Below are positions 1-8,265 of a DNA stretch of 64,000 nt, piece by piece. Each line of letters opens with the position of its first letter. Position 1 is the stretch's first letter. A program made the translations under genes and the position numbers. This DNA is from Pseudomonas poae (GTDB lineage: Bacteria; Pseudomonadota; Gammaproteobacteria; Pseudomonadales; Pseudomonadaceae): positions 2,857,001-2,921,000 of the forward strand of contig CP110972.1 in the NCBI GenBank assembly GCA_028869255.1, written 5' to 3'. The notes beneath the pieces are model-generated. The model saw only the letters and a list, made by a program, of their open reading frames with translations, was not told where the DNA came from and did not search any database.

Positions 1-290
1 AATTTCACAGCTTGCTGACTCATCGAACGGTACCTCGCACAAAGGAATGTACCTAGGGCTTGAGCAGCAAGCGTGCCAGCCAGGGGCAAACGCCCATCCC
101 ATGGGCGCCGCGCTGAAAACCCGTGGCCGGATCGGCGCCAGTGGCCCTGTTGAGGTTTGAAGCGGTTTGTCGGTTTACTGTTGCTGAGGCAACAGCAGGC
201 GCGGTCAATCCCCCGAAAACACTGGGCCCGGCACCCGGCACGGAGTGTGCAATCACTCAAGCTATTGATCACTGCCCGGAGCCTTGCCCC

Positions 291-1526
291 ATGACCGAAC
301 ACCACGTCATCAACCCGCTGTCCACCGGCGTCGACTACCCTACCCTGGCGGCGCGCTTTCGCCCGATTTTCCAGCGCATCGCCGATGGTGCGCTGGAGCG
401 CGAACAAACCCGCGCGCTGCCCCACGAGCCAATCCAGTGGCTCAAAGCAGCCGGTTTCGGCGCCGTACGCGTCCCGGTGGAATATGGCGGTGGCGGTGCT
501 TCGCTGCCGCAACTGTTCGAATTGCTGATCGAACTGGCCGAAGCCGACTCCAACGTGCCGCAGGCCCTGCGCGGGCATTTCGCGTTTGCCGAAGACCGCC
601 TCAACGCCCCGCCGAGCGCCGGTCGCGACCTGTGGTTCAAGCGCTTTGTCGACGGCGATATCGTGGGCTGCGCCTGGACCGAAATCGGCGCGGTGGCCAT
701 CGGTGATGTCGTCACCAAGGTCAGCCCGGACGGTGAGCACTGGAAACTCAACGGTGAAAAGTTCTACAGCACCGGTAGCATTTTCGCTGACTGGATCGAC
801 GTGTACGCCCAGCGCAGCGACACCGGCGGTGACGTGATCGCCGCCACCCGCGCCCGCCAAGCGGGCGTGGTGCACAGCGATGACTGGGACGGTTTTGGCC
901 AGCGCACCACGGGCAGCGGCACCTCACGTTTTAACGATGCGGTGGTGGAGGCCGAAAACGTGATCGACTTCGCCACCCGTTTCAAATACCAGACCGCTTT
1001 TTACCAGTTGGTGCTGCTGGCCAGCCTGGCCGGTATCGGTCGGGCGGCGTTGCGCGATGTGGCTCATCAGGTGCGCAGTCGCAAGCGCATCTACAGCCAT
1101 GGTAATGCGCCACATGTGAGCCAGGATTCACAGGTTCAACAGGTGGTGGGCGAAGTCGCCGCCTTGGTCTATGCCGCCGAGGCCAGCGCGTTGAAGGCTG
1201 CAGTGCCGGCGCAGCGGGCTTATCTGGCGCGGTTTGGCGGGGATGACACCGTGGAGCGTGAGGCCAATGTGGCGGCCGAGATTGAATCGGCTACGGCGCA
1301 GGTGGTGGTGTCGGAGTTGATCCAGCGGGCCACCAGCGAACTGTTTAATGCGCTGGGGGCTTCGGATGTGCGCCAGGGTAAATCGCTGGATCGGCATTGG
1401 CGTAATGCGCGGACGGTGTCGTCGCATAATCCGGTGATTTACAAGGCGCGGATTGTGGGGGATTGGGTGGTTAACGGGGCTGAGCCGCCGTTTGTTTGGC
1501 AGATTGGGAATGGGACTAAGGGGTGA
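291..1526 (+). CDS. Acyl-CoA dehydrogenase-fold flavin monooxygenase (DszC/SfnB-like)
   Basis: The 411-aa product has the acyl-CoA dehydrogenase fold: an N-terminal helical part, a central beta domain around residues 120-230 (GCAWTEIG, LNGEKFYSTGS), and a C-terminal four-helix bundle. The C-terminal SSHNPVIYKARIVGDW segment is typical of the DszC/SfnB-like branch, which are FMNH2-dependent monooxygenases rather than true acyl-CoA dehydrogenases. Sulfur scavenging from organosulfur compounds is therefore the inferred role, but the substrate cannot be read from sequence. The frame is open further upstream, but the family-like N-terminus begins at the ATG at 291 (MTEHHVIN), preceded by a GGAG. 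No other sulfur gene is adjacent, apart from the TauE/SafE-type exporter across the repeat region. Confidence 0.8.
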   Translation: MTEHHVINPLSTGVDYPTLAARFRPIFQRIADGALEREQTRALPHEPIQWLKAAGFGAVRVPVEYGGGGASLPQLFELLIELAEADSNVPQALRGHFAFAEDRLNAPPSAGRDLWFKRFVDGDIVGCAWTEIGAVAIGDVVTKVSPDGEHWKLNGEKFYSTGSIFADWIDVYAQRSDTGGDVIAATRARQAGVVHSDDWDGFGQRTTGSGTSRFNDAVVEAENVIDFATRFKYQTAFYQLVLLASLAGIGRAALRDVAHQVRSRKRIYSHGNAPHVSQDSQVQQVVGEVAALVYAAEASALKAAVPAQRAYLARFGGDDTVEREANVAAEIESATAQVVVSELIQRATSELFNALGASDVRQGKSLDRHWRNARTVSSHNPVIYKARIVGDWVVNGAEPPFVWQIGNGTKG

Positions 1527-1584
1527 GGTCTGGGTTTTCAGGGGGTGGGGGGTAGATCCGTTATTTAGGTAATGGCTGATATGG

Positions 1585-2365
1585 GTTCCGCCCTTACGGC
1601 GGGTCACTTTTGAAAAGAGCCCAAAAGTAACCAAAAGGCTCTTGCCCCACCACTCGGCACCTCGCCTCCGGCTCGGTGTGCCCGCACGCAGACTTGAATC
1701 CGTGGGCCGCCGCGATGGGCCATCCTTGGCCCAGCGCGGCTAACCCGGCGTCCTGCCGGGTTACCCACGGATTCAAGCCTGCGTGCGGCCAGCGTGGTTA
1801 ATGGGGCGCCTAGGATCAAGATCAAAAGCAGAGCACGGCGGCCTTGTAGCCGACCTGAGTGGTGTGGATCAAGAGCGGGTCAGCGTGCACAGTGGGGGGC
1901 TTTTCTGTGGGAGCTGGCTTGTCGGGTCGCCGCATCGCTGCGATACAGGCAACTCGGTCTATCAGTGGCACCCAGTTGATGCCATCGCAGGCAAGCCAGC
2001 TCCCACATTTGAACCGAGTACAGCTTCAAGGATCAGGTCGGCTGTCAGGCCGCCTCGCTTTGCTTTGTTTTTGATCTGGCCCTTACATCCTTACCGCTGA
2101 CGAAGTCAGCGATCTTTTGATCTGCGCTTTTGATCTCAGGCGCCCCGTCAATCACGCTGGCCGAACGCAGGCTTGAATCCGTGGGCAACCCGGCAGGACG
2201 CCGGGTTAGCCGCGCTGGGCCAAGGATGGCCCATCGCGGCGGCCCACGGATTCAAGCCTGCGTTCGGGCACACCGAGCCGGAGGCGAGGTGCCGAGTGAT
2301 GGGGCGAAGCGTTTTTGGTTACTTTTTGCGCTCTTCAAAAAGTGACCCGCTGTAAGAGCGGAACC
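1585..2365. repeat. Long imperfect inverted repeat element
   Basis: Two arms of roughly 240 bp (about 1585-1825 and 2110-2365) are near reverse complements, so the whole block can fold on itself. Each arm also holds a smaller inverted repeat bounded by GAATCCGTGGG and CCCACGGATTC. The centre contains a separate REP-type pair. No credible gene lies in this 877-bp gap between 1526 and 2404. It resembles the long intergenic repeat families described in P. fluorescens genomes such as SBW25, but the family was not identified. Confidence 0.8.
1906..2007. repeat. REP-type inverted pair
   Basis: TGTGGGAGCTGGCTTG at the left end faces CAAGCCAGCTCCCACA at the right end. The inner arms GTCGGGTCGCCGCATCGCTG and GATGCCATCGCAGG extend it less perfectly. 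This is the common Pseudomonas REP doublet arrangement, here nested within the longer inverted repeat. Confidence 0.8.
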
Positions 2366-2403
2366 ATAAGCAGCCGTTACCGCAGCAACGGATATCCCCC
2401 CAG

Positions 2404-3189
2404 TCAAAACGCCAACTTATAACCAATCGCCATCAACATGACCGCCAAACAAGGCCGCAACACCCCGTCCGGGACCTTACCTGTCATGTGGCTACCCAGA
2501 TAAATCCCCGGCAACGACCCCATCAACAGAAACCCCAACAAATGCCAGTCCATATTACCCATGCCTGCATGCCCCAACCCCGCCACCAGCGTCAGAGGCA
2601 CAGCATGAGCAATCTCAGTCCCGACCAACCGCCGCGTAGCAAGAAACGGATACAGAATAAACAACGCAACCGTACCCAGCGCCCCAGCGCCAATGGACGT
2701 CAGCGCAACCATGGTCCCCAGCACCGCCCCCGTCACCACCGTCAACCCATTCAGATTGCGCGGGTTCATATGATAGCCATCACCCGCATGCCGCTGTGCA
2801 AACGCCAACAAGCTTTTCTTGAACAGAATCGCCAACGCCGTCAGCAGCAAAACCACCCCAAGCGCCTGCTTGATCACCGCGTTCATCGCACTAGGGTCAG
2901 TGTGCAAAGTGGCGAGAAACCACAGGGTCAGCAACACCGCAGGCACGCTGCCCAGGGTCAACCAGCCGGTGATGGTCCAATCGATGTTCTTGTTCTTGCT
3001 GTGAACCAGCACCCCACCCGACTTGGTGATGGCGGCATACAACAGGTCGGTGCCCACGGCCGTGGCCGGGTTGATGCCGAACCACAACAGGATCGGCGTC
3101 ATCAATGAGCCCCCGCCCACACCGGTCATGCCAACGATAAAACCAACGATCAGGCCCGCAATTACAAAACCAAAGTTACCCACTTCCAT
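2404..3189 (-). CDS. Sulfite exporter TauE/SafE family membrane protein
   Basis: The 261-aa polytopic protein has the TauE/SafE N-terminal signature GFIVGMTGVGGGSLMTPILL (residues about 16-35). A second related half carries LTSIGAGALGTVALFILYP at about 165-185. Around eight hydrophobic segments are visible, as usual in this family of anion (sulfite or organosulfonate) exporters. It sits in the inner membrane. There is no linked taurine or sulfite operon, so the substrate is unknown. It reads as a single cistron on the minus strand, convergent with the DszC-like gene across the repeat block. Confidence 0.85.
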   Translation of the reverse strand: MEVGNFGFVIAGLIVGFIVGMTGVGGGSLMTPILLWFGINPATAVGTDLLYAAITKSGGVLVHSKNKNIDWTITGWLTLGSVPAVLLTLWFLATLHTDPSAMNAVIKQALGVVLLLTALAILFKKSLLAFAQRHAGDGYHMNPRNLNGLTVVTGAVLGTMVALTSIGAGALGTVALFILYPFLATRRLVGTEIAHAVPLTLVAGLGHAGMGNMDWHLLGFLLMGSLPGIYLGSHMTGKVPDGVLRPCLAVMLMAIGYKLAF

Positions 3190-3280
3190 TACAACTACCT
3201 GCGGCCTTATAAATTTCTGGCCGCAGGATAGCGATTTTTCTTATAACGACTTATATCAATATGATCTGACTTTATGCTTT

Positions 3281-4051
3281 TTAGCTCAGTCGACGACAGA
3301 CGTAGGCTTGTGTCTGATAGGGAAAGGCCACCGTGTCCCGCCCACGCAAGTCAGGATGGGTGTCGATCAACCCTCGCAGTTGGGCGGTGACCTTGGCTTT
3401 TTCGGCGTCGGCGAGCGCCGCGATAAAACTCACTGACAGAAAGCGATCCATGATCACTTCCTGCGGGCTGCCCACATGCTGATAGGGAAAGCAGGTCATC
3501 TCGGGGGCGGAAAAATACTCACCGGTGAAGGCCTCACGCCAGCGGCCTGTATGAAAGCGCGGAGTGTCGCCCTCGTAAGGCGTGATGATCTCGGTGATGG
3601 CCGCGACCCAGCCCACCGATTCATCACGCACATTCCACACCAGCCCCAGGCGCCCCTCGGGCTTGAGCACACGGTGAATCTCGCGCAATGCGGCCGGGGT
3701 CGAGAACCAATGGAAGGCTTGTGCACAGACCAGCGCGTCGGCGCTGGCGGTGTCCAGGGGGATGGCTTCGGCGGTGCCGTTGACCAGGCGCACCTCCGGC
3801 AGCAGTTTGCTCAACTGCGCGCCCATCGCCTGCACCGGTTCAACCGCAATCAAGGTGGGCGCCAACGTGCTGAGCAGGCGCGTGAATTTGCCGGTACCGG
3901 CGCCCAGGTCGACCACCGATGAGTGCGCATCCACCCCCAGCACATCGCTGAGCCAGCCGGTGAGCTGTCGGGGGTAATCCGGTCGGCCTTGGGCGTAGGT
4001 CACGGCCTGGGTCGAGAAACCTTGCTGAGCAGACGTGTGAACACCAGTCAT
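3281..4051 (-). CDS. Class I SAM-dependent methyltransferase
   Basis: The 256-aa protein has the class I methyltransferase core: motif I VVDLGAGTGKFTRLL (residues about 45-60), an acidic motif II (LIAVEPVQAMGAQL), and ADALVCAQAFHWF typical of the UbiE/methyltransf_11 group. The start is placed at 4051 (MTGVHTSAQQGF) because GAGGAGAG precedes it at normal spacing; an in-frame ATG at 4102 gives an unconserved leader. The segment with FPYQHVGSPQEVIMDRFLS is typical of the Pseudomonas homologues. The substrate is unknown. Confidence 0.8.
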   Translation of the reverse strand: MTGVHTSAQQGFSTQAVTYAQGRPDYPRQLTGWLSDVLGVDAHSSVVDLGAGTGKFTRLLSTLAPTLIAVEPVQAMGAQLSKLLPEVRLVNGTAEAIPLDTASADALVCAQAFHWFSTPAALREIHRVLKPEGRLGLVWNVRDESVGWVAAITEIITPYEGDTPRFHTGRWREAFTGEYFSAPEMTCFPYQHVGSPQEVIMDRFLSVSFIAALADAEKAKVTAQLRGLIDTHPDLRGRDTVAFPYQTQAYVCRRLS

Positions 4052-4189
4052 TGCCAATCTCTCCTCGGGTAAAGCGGGGGCACAGTGTGCGCCTTCAAAC
4101 ATTTATTTTCTAATCACTGCATCCAATCGTGCGGCTCATGGGTAGTGCTCACAGTAACCCCGCTGTTTTACTGAAATGGAGAGACACCC

Positions 4190-4711
4190 ATGCACACTAA
4201 AGCACTGCTCTGCCTGACCGCCCTGCTGGCCGCCGCGCCAGCTGCCTTCGCCCAGACCGGCCTGCCCGACAGCATCAAAGTGCCGGCTGGCCACAAAGTG
4301 GCGCTGGAGACCACCGGCGTCGGCGAAATCACCTACGAGTGCCGCGACAAGGCCAACGCCGCGGGCCAGACCGAGTGGACCTTCGTCGGCCCCAAGGCCG
4401 TACTGAATGATCGCAGTGGCAAGCAGGTGGGCACGTACTTCGGGCCACCGGCCACCTGGCAAGCCCAGGATGGTTCGAAAATCACCGGCACCCAGCTCGC
4501 CGTAGCGCCATCGAGTGCCGGTAACCTGCCCTATCAATTGGTCAAGGCCAACCCGGCCGAAGGCAAGGGCGCGATGAGCGGTGTGAGTTACATCCAGCGG
4601 GTTGCGCTTAAAGGCGGCGTGGCACCGAGCACCGAATGCAGCGCCGCCAACAAGGGCAAGCAGGAAGTGGTGAAGTACCAGGCCGACTATATTTTCTGGG
4701 CGGCCAACTGA
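4190..4711 (+). CDS. DUF3455 domain-containing secreted protein
   Basis: The 173-aa product starts with a clear signal peptide (TKALLCLTALLAAAPAAFAQ, cleavage likely after AFA). The rest matches the DUF3455 pattern: ITYECRDK, W.FVGPKAVL, G.YFGPPATWQAQDGS, and a C-terminal cysteine segment STECSAANKGKQEVVKYQA. Members are periplasmic or extracellular and have no firm function. It lies directly upstream of an ECF sigma/anti-sigma pair with which it may be co-regulated. ATGGAGAGAC upstream supplies a ribosome binding site. Confidence 0.8.
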   Translation: MHTKALLCLTALLAAAPAAFAQTGLPDSIKVPAGHKVALETTGVGEITYECRDKANAAGQTEWTFVGPKAVLNDRSGKQVGTYFGPPATWQAQDGSKITGTQLAVAPSSAGNLPYQLVKANPAEGKGAMSGVSYIQRVALKGGVAPSTECSAANKGKQEVVKYQADYIFWAAN

Positions 4712-4731
4712 AGAAACTGCGCTACGCTGCC

Positions 4732-4757
4732 TGTGGCGAGCAAGCTGGCTTGCCACA
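4732..4757. repeat. Short hairpin TGTGGC...GCCACA between genes
   Basis: TGTGGCGAGCAAGC and GCTTGCCACA form a compact stem in the 67-bp gap after the DUF3455 gene. It resembles half of a REP unit. It has no downstream T-run, so it is not a standard intrinsic terminator. Confidence 0.5.
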
Positions 4758-4778
4758 GGATTCGGCCATTGGGGATGG

Positions 4779-5303
4779 ATGTCAGTGTTTGATTACGAAG
4801 CGTGCCTGTTGGCGTGCGCGCGTGGCGAGCAACGCGCCTTGCGCCAGCTGTATGAGCAGGACAGCCGCCATTTGCTCGGCGTGGCGTTGCGTATTGTGCG
4901 CGACAAGGCCGTGGCCGAGGACATCGTGCATGACGCATTTATCAAGGTCTGGCGCGGCGCGGGCAGTTTCGACCCGCTGCGCGGTTCGGCGCGAGGCTGG
5001 GTATTCAGCCTGACCCGCCACCTGGCGCTCAACTACATGCGCAACCATCATCGCGAGGTGGCGCTGGGCGAGGAACATGAGCAGTTCGCAGCCACCCACG
5101 ACACCTTCGAATTCACCGCACGTTCCGGGCAAGTCCACAGCTGCCTGGAGCAGCTCGAACCGGCCCGCCGCACGTGCATCCTGCATGCTTATGTCGACGG
5201 CTATTCCCATAGCGAAATCGCGCAAAAACTGGGCACCCCGCTGGGGACCATCAAAGCTTGGATCAAACGTAGCCTCGCCGCGCTGCGGGAGTGCATGGCA
5301 TGA
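4779..5303 (+). CDS. ECF-type RNA polymerase sigma factor
   Basis: The 174-aa protein has sigma-70 region 2 (RQLYEQDSRHLLGVALRIV, then AEDIVHDAFIKVWR, residues about 20-65). Region 4 (LEQLEPARRTCILHAYVDGYSHSEIAQ, LGTPLGTIKAWIKRSLAALRECM) lies at about 120-172. The size and region 2-4 spacing fit the SigK-type ECF group. Its stop overlaps the start of the next gene (ATGA), which encodes the matching anti-sigma factor. The upstream DUF3455 gene could be in the same transcription unit. Confidence 0.9.
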   Translation: MSVFDYEACLLACARGEQRALRQLYEQDSRHLLGVALRIVRDKAVAEDIVHDAFIKVWRGAGSFDPLRGSARGWVFSLTRHLALNYMRNHHREVALGEEHEQFAATHDTFEFTARSGQVHSCLEQLEPARRTCILHAYVDGYSHSEIAQKLGTPLGTIKAWIKRSLAALRECMA

Positions 5304-5971
5304 ACGAAACGTTGGAACAACTGGCCAGCGAATACGTGTTGGGCACCTTGCCCGCCGAGCAACGGGCCGAGGTCGAACAGCGCCTCAAATACGACCCTGA
5401 ACTGCGTTCGGCAGTCGACGCCTGGGAGCAACGTCTGCTGCCGCTGACGGCGCTGGCCGAACCGGTGCCGCCGTCGGCGCAGCTGTGGCGACGCATCGAA
5501 AGCACCCTCGCAAGCCCGCAGGCCGGTGTGGCCTGGTGGGACCTGCTGGCCCTGTGGCGCGGCCTGGCCGGTGCCGGGCTGGTGGCGACTGCGGTATTGG
5601 CCACCCTGCTGCTGATTCGCCCGCCCGCCGCCCCAAGCTTTGTGGTGGTGCTGGTCGCCCCGCAAAGCCAGGCGCCAGGCTGGGTGATCCAGGCGAGCAA
5701 TAATCAGCAGATTCAGTTGATCCCCCTGGGCGTGATGGAGGTTCCGGCCGACAAGGCCCTGCAGTTCTGGACCAAGGGTGACGGCTGGCAGGGGCCGGTG
5801 TCGCTGGGGCTGGTCAAGCCCGGCCAGACCCTGTCGGTGCCATTGGACAAGCTGCCGCCGCTCACACAGAACCAGCTGTTCGAACTGACCCTGGAAGACC
5901 CACGCGGCTCGCCCACCGGCAAACCCACCGGGCCGATTCAGGCAATCGGGCGTGCGGTCAAAGTGCTCTGA
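5300..5971 (+). CDS. Anti-sigma factor (RskA-like)
   Basis: The 223-aa protein has an N-terminal zinc-finger-like anti-sigma region without obvious zinc ligands (ETLEQLASEYVLGTLPAEQRAEVEQRL). A single membrane helix follows at about residues 92-115 (LAGAGLVATAVLATLLLI), then a C-terminal RskA-type domain ending in DPRGSPTGKPTGPI. It should hold the preceding sigma factor at the inner membrane. The ATG at 5300 overlaps the sigma stop by four bases; a GTG three codons earlier is possible but less likely. Confidence 0.85.
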   Translation: MNETLEQLASEYVLGTLPAEQRAEVEQRLKYDPELRSAVDAWEQRLLPLTALAEPVPPSAQLWRRIESTLASPQAGVAWWDLLALWRGLAGAGLVATAVLATLLLIRPPAAPSFVVVLVAPQSQAPGWVIQASNNQQIQLIPLGVMEVPADKALQFWTKGDGWQGPVSLGLVKPGQTLSVPLDKLPPLTQNQLFELTLEDPRGSPTGKPTGPIQAIGRAVKVL

Positions 5972-7273
5972 TCAGCCGACGCAGGGCAGCCACACCCGAA
6001 ACCGCGCCCCGCCCAACGGCGAGGCCAAGGCGGTCAGCGTGCCGCCCTGAGCTTGCAGGGCGCGCCGGCTGATTGCCAGGCCCAGGCCGAAGCCGCCGGT
6101 TGAGCGGTCGCGACTACGGTCAAGGCGGTAGAACGGCTCGAAGATCCGTTCGCGCTGGCTCAGCGGGATACCGATGCCATCGTCATCCACCCAGATTTCA
6201 CACCCGTTGGCGCAGACCTTGACCCCCACCTGGATGCGCTTATCGCAATAACGCGTGGCGTTGCGCAGCAGGTTTTGCAGGGCGCGGGCGGTCAGGCGCG
6301 GGTCGAGGCTGAAGCGCTCCACGGCGCAGTCGAGCGCCACATCGATGACGATTTCGGGGTTTTCCAGTTCGTCGTCGACGCTGCCCAGCACGCTGTCGAT
6401 AAACTCATCAAGCACCACCTCGACCCGCTCCGGCAGTTGCGCCGGGTTTTGCAGGCGGCTGTAGGACAGCAGTTCCAGCACCAGCTCATCCAGCTCGCGT
6501 ATATGCGCCACCAGGCTGTGCAAGCGCTCGCGGCTGGCGGCGGGCAGGTCTTCGGACAGCGCCAGGGCCAGGCCGAAGTCCAGGCGCGTGAGCGGCGTGC
6601 GCAGCTCGTGGGAAACCGCATTGAGCAAGTCGCGCTGCTGGTTGAGCAGGTGTTCGATATCGTCGGCCATGGTGTCGAATACCGAGGCCAGGCTGCCGAT
6701 ATTTGAGCTGGACGGAATCCCCGTGCGTTCGGCCAGGTTGCCTTTGCCCAGTTGCGCGGCCGTGCTTTTGAGGCGTTCCAGGTCACGCCAATGCGGACGC
6801 AACCAGACCAACAAGCACACCAGCAGCGCGATGCCGATCAGCACGTTCATCGACCAGTACAGCAGGTTCATGTCCAGCGGGTCCGGCGGGATGGTCAGCT
6901 TGACCACGAACTGCGCGTTGATCGGTGAGCTGACCTCCTCCATCCACCCCCACTCCCCCAGGTGAATCACCGGTTTTCCCTGCTCCAGCAACTTGGCTTC
7001 CTCGGGGGTGTAGCTGGCGTCCTGACGTAGCAGCAGTTGCACTTTCAGGGGCGCGAAGTCGCGGCCCAACTGCTCGGTAATCTGCGACCAGCGCTCCACC
7101 GGCGCCCGCAGGTATTGCTTGACGATCAGCGTCTGCATGCCACGCGACTGCTCGACGTTGTAGTCAAGGTAGCGGTGTTCGAAGAGTTGGATCACCAGCT
7201 TGGGAATCAGGAAAATCGCCGCACTGTAGGTGATGATGGTGATCAAAGAGAGGCGAATCAGCACTCGAAACAT
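5972..7273 (-). CDS. Two-component sensor histidine kinase
   Basis: The 433-aa membrane kinase has a first TM helix at residues about 7-30, a periplasmic sensor of about 110 residues, and a second TM helix at about 138-160. HAMP, HisKA (LLNAVSHELRTPLTRLDF, phosphorylated His near 222) and HATPase_c (NLLRNATRY, DDDGIGIP, GGFGLGLAI) follow. It is RstB-like in layout. It lies three bases downstream of its response regulator and the pair is divergent from the RND efflux genes, suggesting it controls them. The ligand is unknown. Confidence 0.9.
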   Translation of the reverse strand: MFRVLIRLSLITIITYSAAIFLIPKLVIQLFEHRYLDYNVEQSRGMQTLIVKQYLRAPVERWSQITEQLGRDFAPLKVQLLLRQDASYTPEEAKLLEQGKPVIHLGEWGWMEEVSSPINAQFVVKLTIPPDPLDMNLLYWSMNVLIGIALLVCLLVWLRPHWRDLERLKSTAAQLGKGNLAERTGIPSSSNIGSLASVFDTMADDIEHLLNQQRDLLNAVSHELRTPLTRLDFGLALALSEDLPAASRERLHSLVAHIRELDELVLELLSYSRLQNPAQLPERVEVVLDEFIDSVLGSVDDELENPEIVIDVALDCAVERFSLDPRLTARALQNLLRNATRYCDKRIQVGVKVCANGCEIWVDDDGIGIPLSQRERIFEPFYRLDRSRDRSTGGFGLGLAISRRALQAQGGTLTALASPLGGARFRVWLPCVG

Positions 7274-7276
7274 GGA

Positions 7277-7978
7277 TCAGCATTCCCACTCGGAACGGCT
7301 GAACAGGTAGCCCTTGCCCCACACGGTCTTGATCTTGCGCGCTTCGCCGGCATGGTCGTCGAACTTGCGGCGCAGCTTGGAGATGGCCACGTCCACCGAA
7401 CGGTCGGTGCCGTTGAACTCGATACCGCGCAGGCGTTGCAGGATCTGATCGCGGCTGAGCACCTCGCCGGCATGCCGCGCCAACACCACCAGCAGGTTGT
7501 ACTCACCGCTGGACAGCTCCACCGCCTGTTCACGCCAGGTCACGGTGCGCTCGGACAGGTCAATGCACAGGTTACCCATGATGATCTGATCGCTGGCCAC
7601 CTGGGGCTCGGACAAACTGCTGCGGCGCAGCAAGGTGCGGACCCTGGCCAGCAGCACACGCGGCTCGCAGGGTTTGGTCACATAATCGTCGGCACCCATT
7701 TCCAGGCCCAGCACCTGGTCGTGGCTGTCGTCGCGGGCGGTGAGCATCAGGATCGGCAGGCCCGCCGAGTCGGCACGCAGCAGGCGGCACACTTGCAGGC
7801 CGTCAAGGCCAGGCAGCATCAGGTCGAGGATCACCAGGTCCGGCGGGTTGCGGCGCGCGCGTTCGCGCACGTGGTCGCCACGGCTGAGCACGCTGACGTG
7901 GTAGCCATTGCGCTCCAGGTAGCTGGCAATCAGCTCGGAGAGTGCGGCGTCGTCTTCCACCAGGAGGATGTTGGGCAT
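7277..7978 (-). CDS. OmpR-family response regulator (RstA-like)
   Basis: The 233-aa protein has a receiver domain (ILLVEDDAALSE, phospho-acceptor in DLVILDLMLPGLDG, conserved Lys in YVTKPCEPRVLLARV). It is followed by a winged-helix DNA-binding domain (SSGEYNLLVVLARHAGEVLSRDQI, RSVDVAISKLRRKF, IKTVWGKGYLF). The start at 7978 gives the canonical receiver N-terminus. It is co-transcribed with the downstream kinase and divergent from the RND operon across a 287-bp region containing a REP-type hairpin. Confidence 0.9.
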   Translation of the reverse strand: MPNILLVEDDAALSELIASYLERNGYHVSVLSRGDHVRERARRNPPDLVILDLMLPGLDGLQVCRLLRADSAGLPILMLTARDDSHDQVLGLEMGADDYVTKPCEPRVLLARVRTLLRRSSLSEPQVASDQIIMGNLCIDLSERTVTWREQAVELSSGEYNLLVVLARHAGEVLSRDQILQRLRGIEFNGTDRSVDVAISKLRRKFDDHAGEARKIKTVWGKGYLFSRSEWEC

Positions 7979-8021
7979 GGTGTTTCCAAATAATGCGGTT
8001 CGTCGGTTGTGCACAGACCCT

Positions 8022-8111
8022 TGTGGGAGCGGGCTTGCTCGCGAAAGCAGTGGTTGAATTAGCAGATTTATTGGCTGATACGCCGCTTTCGCGGGCAAGC
8101 CCGCTCCCACA
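8022..8111. repeat. REP-type inverted pair
   Basis: TGTGGGAGCGGGCTTG... and ...CAAGCCCGCTCCCACA face each other, with inner arms CTCGCGAAAGC and GCTTTCGCGGG. It lies in the divergent region between the response regulator and the RND adaptor gene. Confidence 0.85.
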
Positions 8112-8265
8112 TTTGATCTTTGTTGTTTGCAGGATTGTGCAAGGATATACGCCCTCTGCCGACTATGGGCCGCACCTTACATTTCTTCACACACGACCTA
8201 CACAGCTTCACAGCACCGCGGCGCAGGTGGCCTTAGGATGCGCCAGTCAATATTGGGATAAGAGC

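Noticed and set aside
53..256. 67-codon minus-strand frame at the window start
   Set aside because: No ribosome binding site or domain. It covers the upstream region of the DszC-like gene.
1585..2365. CRISPR array or insertion sequence in the repeat block
   Set aside because: The units are inverted rather than direct with spacers, and no transposase or integrase frame is present.
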